Of a DNA stretch of 64,000 nucleotides, positions 62,852 to 64,000 are shown piece by piece; within the stretch, counting starts at the first letter, position 1; every line of letters starts with the position of its first letter. The DNA comes from Ruegeria sp. AD91A (GTDB taxonomy: Bacteria; Pseudomonadota; Alphaproteobacteria; Rhodobacterales; Rhodobacteraceae): assembly GCF_003443535.1 (NCBI RefSeq), contig NZ_CP031946.1, positions 124,001 through 188,000 of the forward strand, given 5' to 3'. The notes under the pieces are model-generated. The model did not search any database. It had not been told where the DNA came from and was given only the letters and a program-made list of their open reading frames with translations. The position numbers were made by a program, and so were the translations under genes.

Positions 62852-64000
62852 ATGAAAACCCAAGTCAAAGCATTGGTCGTTGGCGGCGGCGCCGTTGGGA
62901 CCTCGATTGCCTATCATCTGGCCAAAGCGGGCTGGGATGATGTGATGTTGATCGAACGGGACGAGTTGACGTCCGGGTCCACCTGGCACGCGGCTGGCCT
63001 GCTGCCACTGTTCAACATGTCCTATGCGACAACTCACATCCACAAGTACTCGGTCGACTTCTACAAGACGCTGGAAGAAGAAACCGGGCTGAATGCGGGT
63101 TTTGCCGTTGTCGGCAACCTGCGCATGGCACAGACGCAAGAGCGCATGGATGAGTATATGCTCTACGCCTCGACAGCGGAGACCTGCGATGTCGCGTACG
63201 AATGGCTGACCCCCGACCAGATCAAGGAGCGTTGGCCCCTGATCGAGACATCGGATCTGAAGGGTGCGATCTATCACACCGAGGACGGCTACATTAACCC
63301 GGCTGACGTGACTCAGGCGATGGCCAAGGGGGCCCGTCAGCGTGGTGTAGAGATCGTGCGCAAGATGCAGGCGGATGCCTTCCACTGGAATGGCACCCAT
63401 TGGGAAGTCACCTGCACCAAGATGGTGGAAAAAGGCGGCAATCTTGTCGAGAGCGATGAGAAGGTCGTGATTACTGCCGAGCATGTCGTCACTGCATCGG
63501 GCAACCACGCACAGCGCACCGCCAAGATGCTGGGCATCAAGATGTCGGCGATCCCGGTCGAGCATACGTTCATCGTCATGGACAAAGACCCGGAATTGGT
63601 CAAATGGCGTGAAGCGGGCAACCCCGAACACCCCGTTGTGCGCGATGCGGACAACGAATCCTATGCGCGTGAAGAGCGCGGTGGCTGGATTCTGGGTATC
63701 TATGAACACGGCGCCCCCGCGCGGTTTGAACACGGTGTGCCGGACAGCTTCCGCGCAGACCTGTTCCCGCTGGATCTGGATCGGATTGCGGATCAGTACA
63801 TGGCCATGGCCGAGCGTGTGCCGTCCTGCGCCGAATCCGGCCTGAAGGACGATTTCAACGGCCCGATCTGCTATACGCCTGACGGCAACCCGCTGGTTGG
63901 TCCTGCGCCGGGTCTGCGCAATATGTGGTTGGCAGAAGGTTTCAGCTTCGGTATCACCGCCGCCGGCGGCACCGGCTATTATCTGGCGCAGTTGATGGTC
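62852..64000 (+). CDS. Dimethylglycine/sarcosine dehydrogenase-like flavoprotein (5' part)
   Basis: From ATG 62852, with AAGGGGAGA upstream, the frame stays open to the window end (383 codons). It shows the dinucleotide motif LVVGGGAVGTSIAYHLAKAG, then ERDELTSGSTWHAAGLLP with the His that carries covalent FAD in this family. Further on are YTPDGNPLVGPAPGLRNMWL and AEGFSFGITAAGGTGYYLA. A folate-binding GcvT-type half is expected beyond the window. It would demethylate dimethylglycine or sarcosine, common substrates of marine roseobacters. Confidence 0.88.
   Translation, partial: MKTQVKALVVGGGAVGTSIAYHLAKAGWDDVMLIERDELTSGSTWHAAGLLPLFNMSYATTHIHKYSVDFYKTLEEETGLNAGFAVVGNLRMAQTQERMDEYMLYASTAETCDVAYEWLTPDQIKERWPLIETSDLKGAIYHTEDGYINPADVTQAMAKGARQRGVEIVRKMQADAFHWNGTHWEVTCTKMVEKGGNLVESDEKVVITAEHVVTASGNHAQRTAKMLGIKMSAIPVEHTFIVMDKDPELVKWREAGNPEHPVVRDADNESYAREERGGWILGIYEHGAPARFEHGVPDSFRADLFPLDLDRIADQYMAMAERVPSCAESGLKDDFNGPICYTPDGNPLVGPAPGLRNMWLAEGFSFGITAAGGTGYYLAQLMV

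Overview
The window looks like the chromosome of a marine roseobacter-type alphaproteobacterium (Rhodobacteraceae). The evidence is the conserved right-hand gene order murA - DUF2948 - hisD - UPF0262 - low-molecular-weight phosphatase ... infA - maf - RNase E/G-like - yacG - tRNA-Phe, an alphaproteobacterial-style SH3 protein, a DUF4242 protein and a dimethylglycine-dehydrogenase-like flavoprotein. No species name can be given from the sequence alone.

The dominant structure is a genomic island of about 44.5 kb inserted in a tRNA-Thr(GGT) gene. The intact tRNA lies at 45641-45715 (minus). A perfect 57-bp direct repeat of its 3' part sits at 1162-1218 and 45640-45696. A P4-type tyrosine integrase (1365-2603) begins just inside the left end. 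A second pair of shorter direct repeats inside both ends, each a doubled 10-mer, looks like integrase arm sites. The left flank (1-1161) holds a tRNA 3' end, an IalB-family gene broken by one in-frame TGA, and the tail of a serine recombinase.

Island, left part (1.2-6.7 kb): integrase, a leftward satellite-phage-like replication operon (AlpA-like regulator, primase-polymerase with a PriCT-2-like tail, RepA-like ATPase), a repeat-rich gap that could be its origin, and two small phage-type genes. Island, middle (7.5-29.3 kb): carbohydrate and hydroxy-acid catabolism. It has two ribose-type ABC transporters, a TRAP transporter, two FCD-type GntR regulators, a lactonase, a uronate-dehydrogenase-like SDR, 2-keto-3-deoxygalactonate kinase and aldolase (dgoK, dgoA), an RraA-like protein, a 2-hydroxyacid dehydrogenase, methylglyoxal synthase and an FMN-dependent hydroxyacid dehydrogenase. 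A 16-bp operator-like palindrome occurs identically before two of the transport operons. Island, 29.9-38.4 kb: a DeoR-controlled Ugp-like ABC transporter with a metallophosphoesterase and a Na/Pi cotransporter, readable as a glycerophosphodiester and phosphate acquisition unit.

Island, right end (39.0-45.3 kb): a 1738-residue protein joining a DEDD-exonuclease-like domain, a RecQ helicase and a UvrD helicase, facing a McrA-like HNH nuclease with an SRA-like reader domain. I read this pair as probable DNA-defence or DNA-processing cargo, and it is the most unusual part of the window.

Right of the island is ordinary chromosome. It carries cell-wall, histidine, translation-initiation and RNA-processing genes, then tRNA-Phe and tRNA-Gln with a broken integrase between them. 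After these come a quinone oxidoreductase, an SH3 protein, a hydroxypyruvate-reductase-like enzyme, a Gfa-like protein, gamma-glutamyltransferase, a GlcD-like flavoprotein, a small secreted or anchored protein and a truncated dimethylglycine-dehydrogenase-like gene running off the window.
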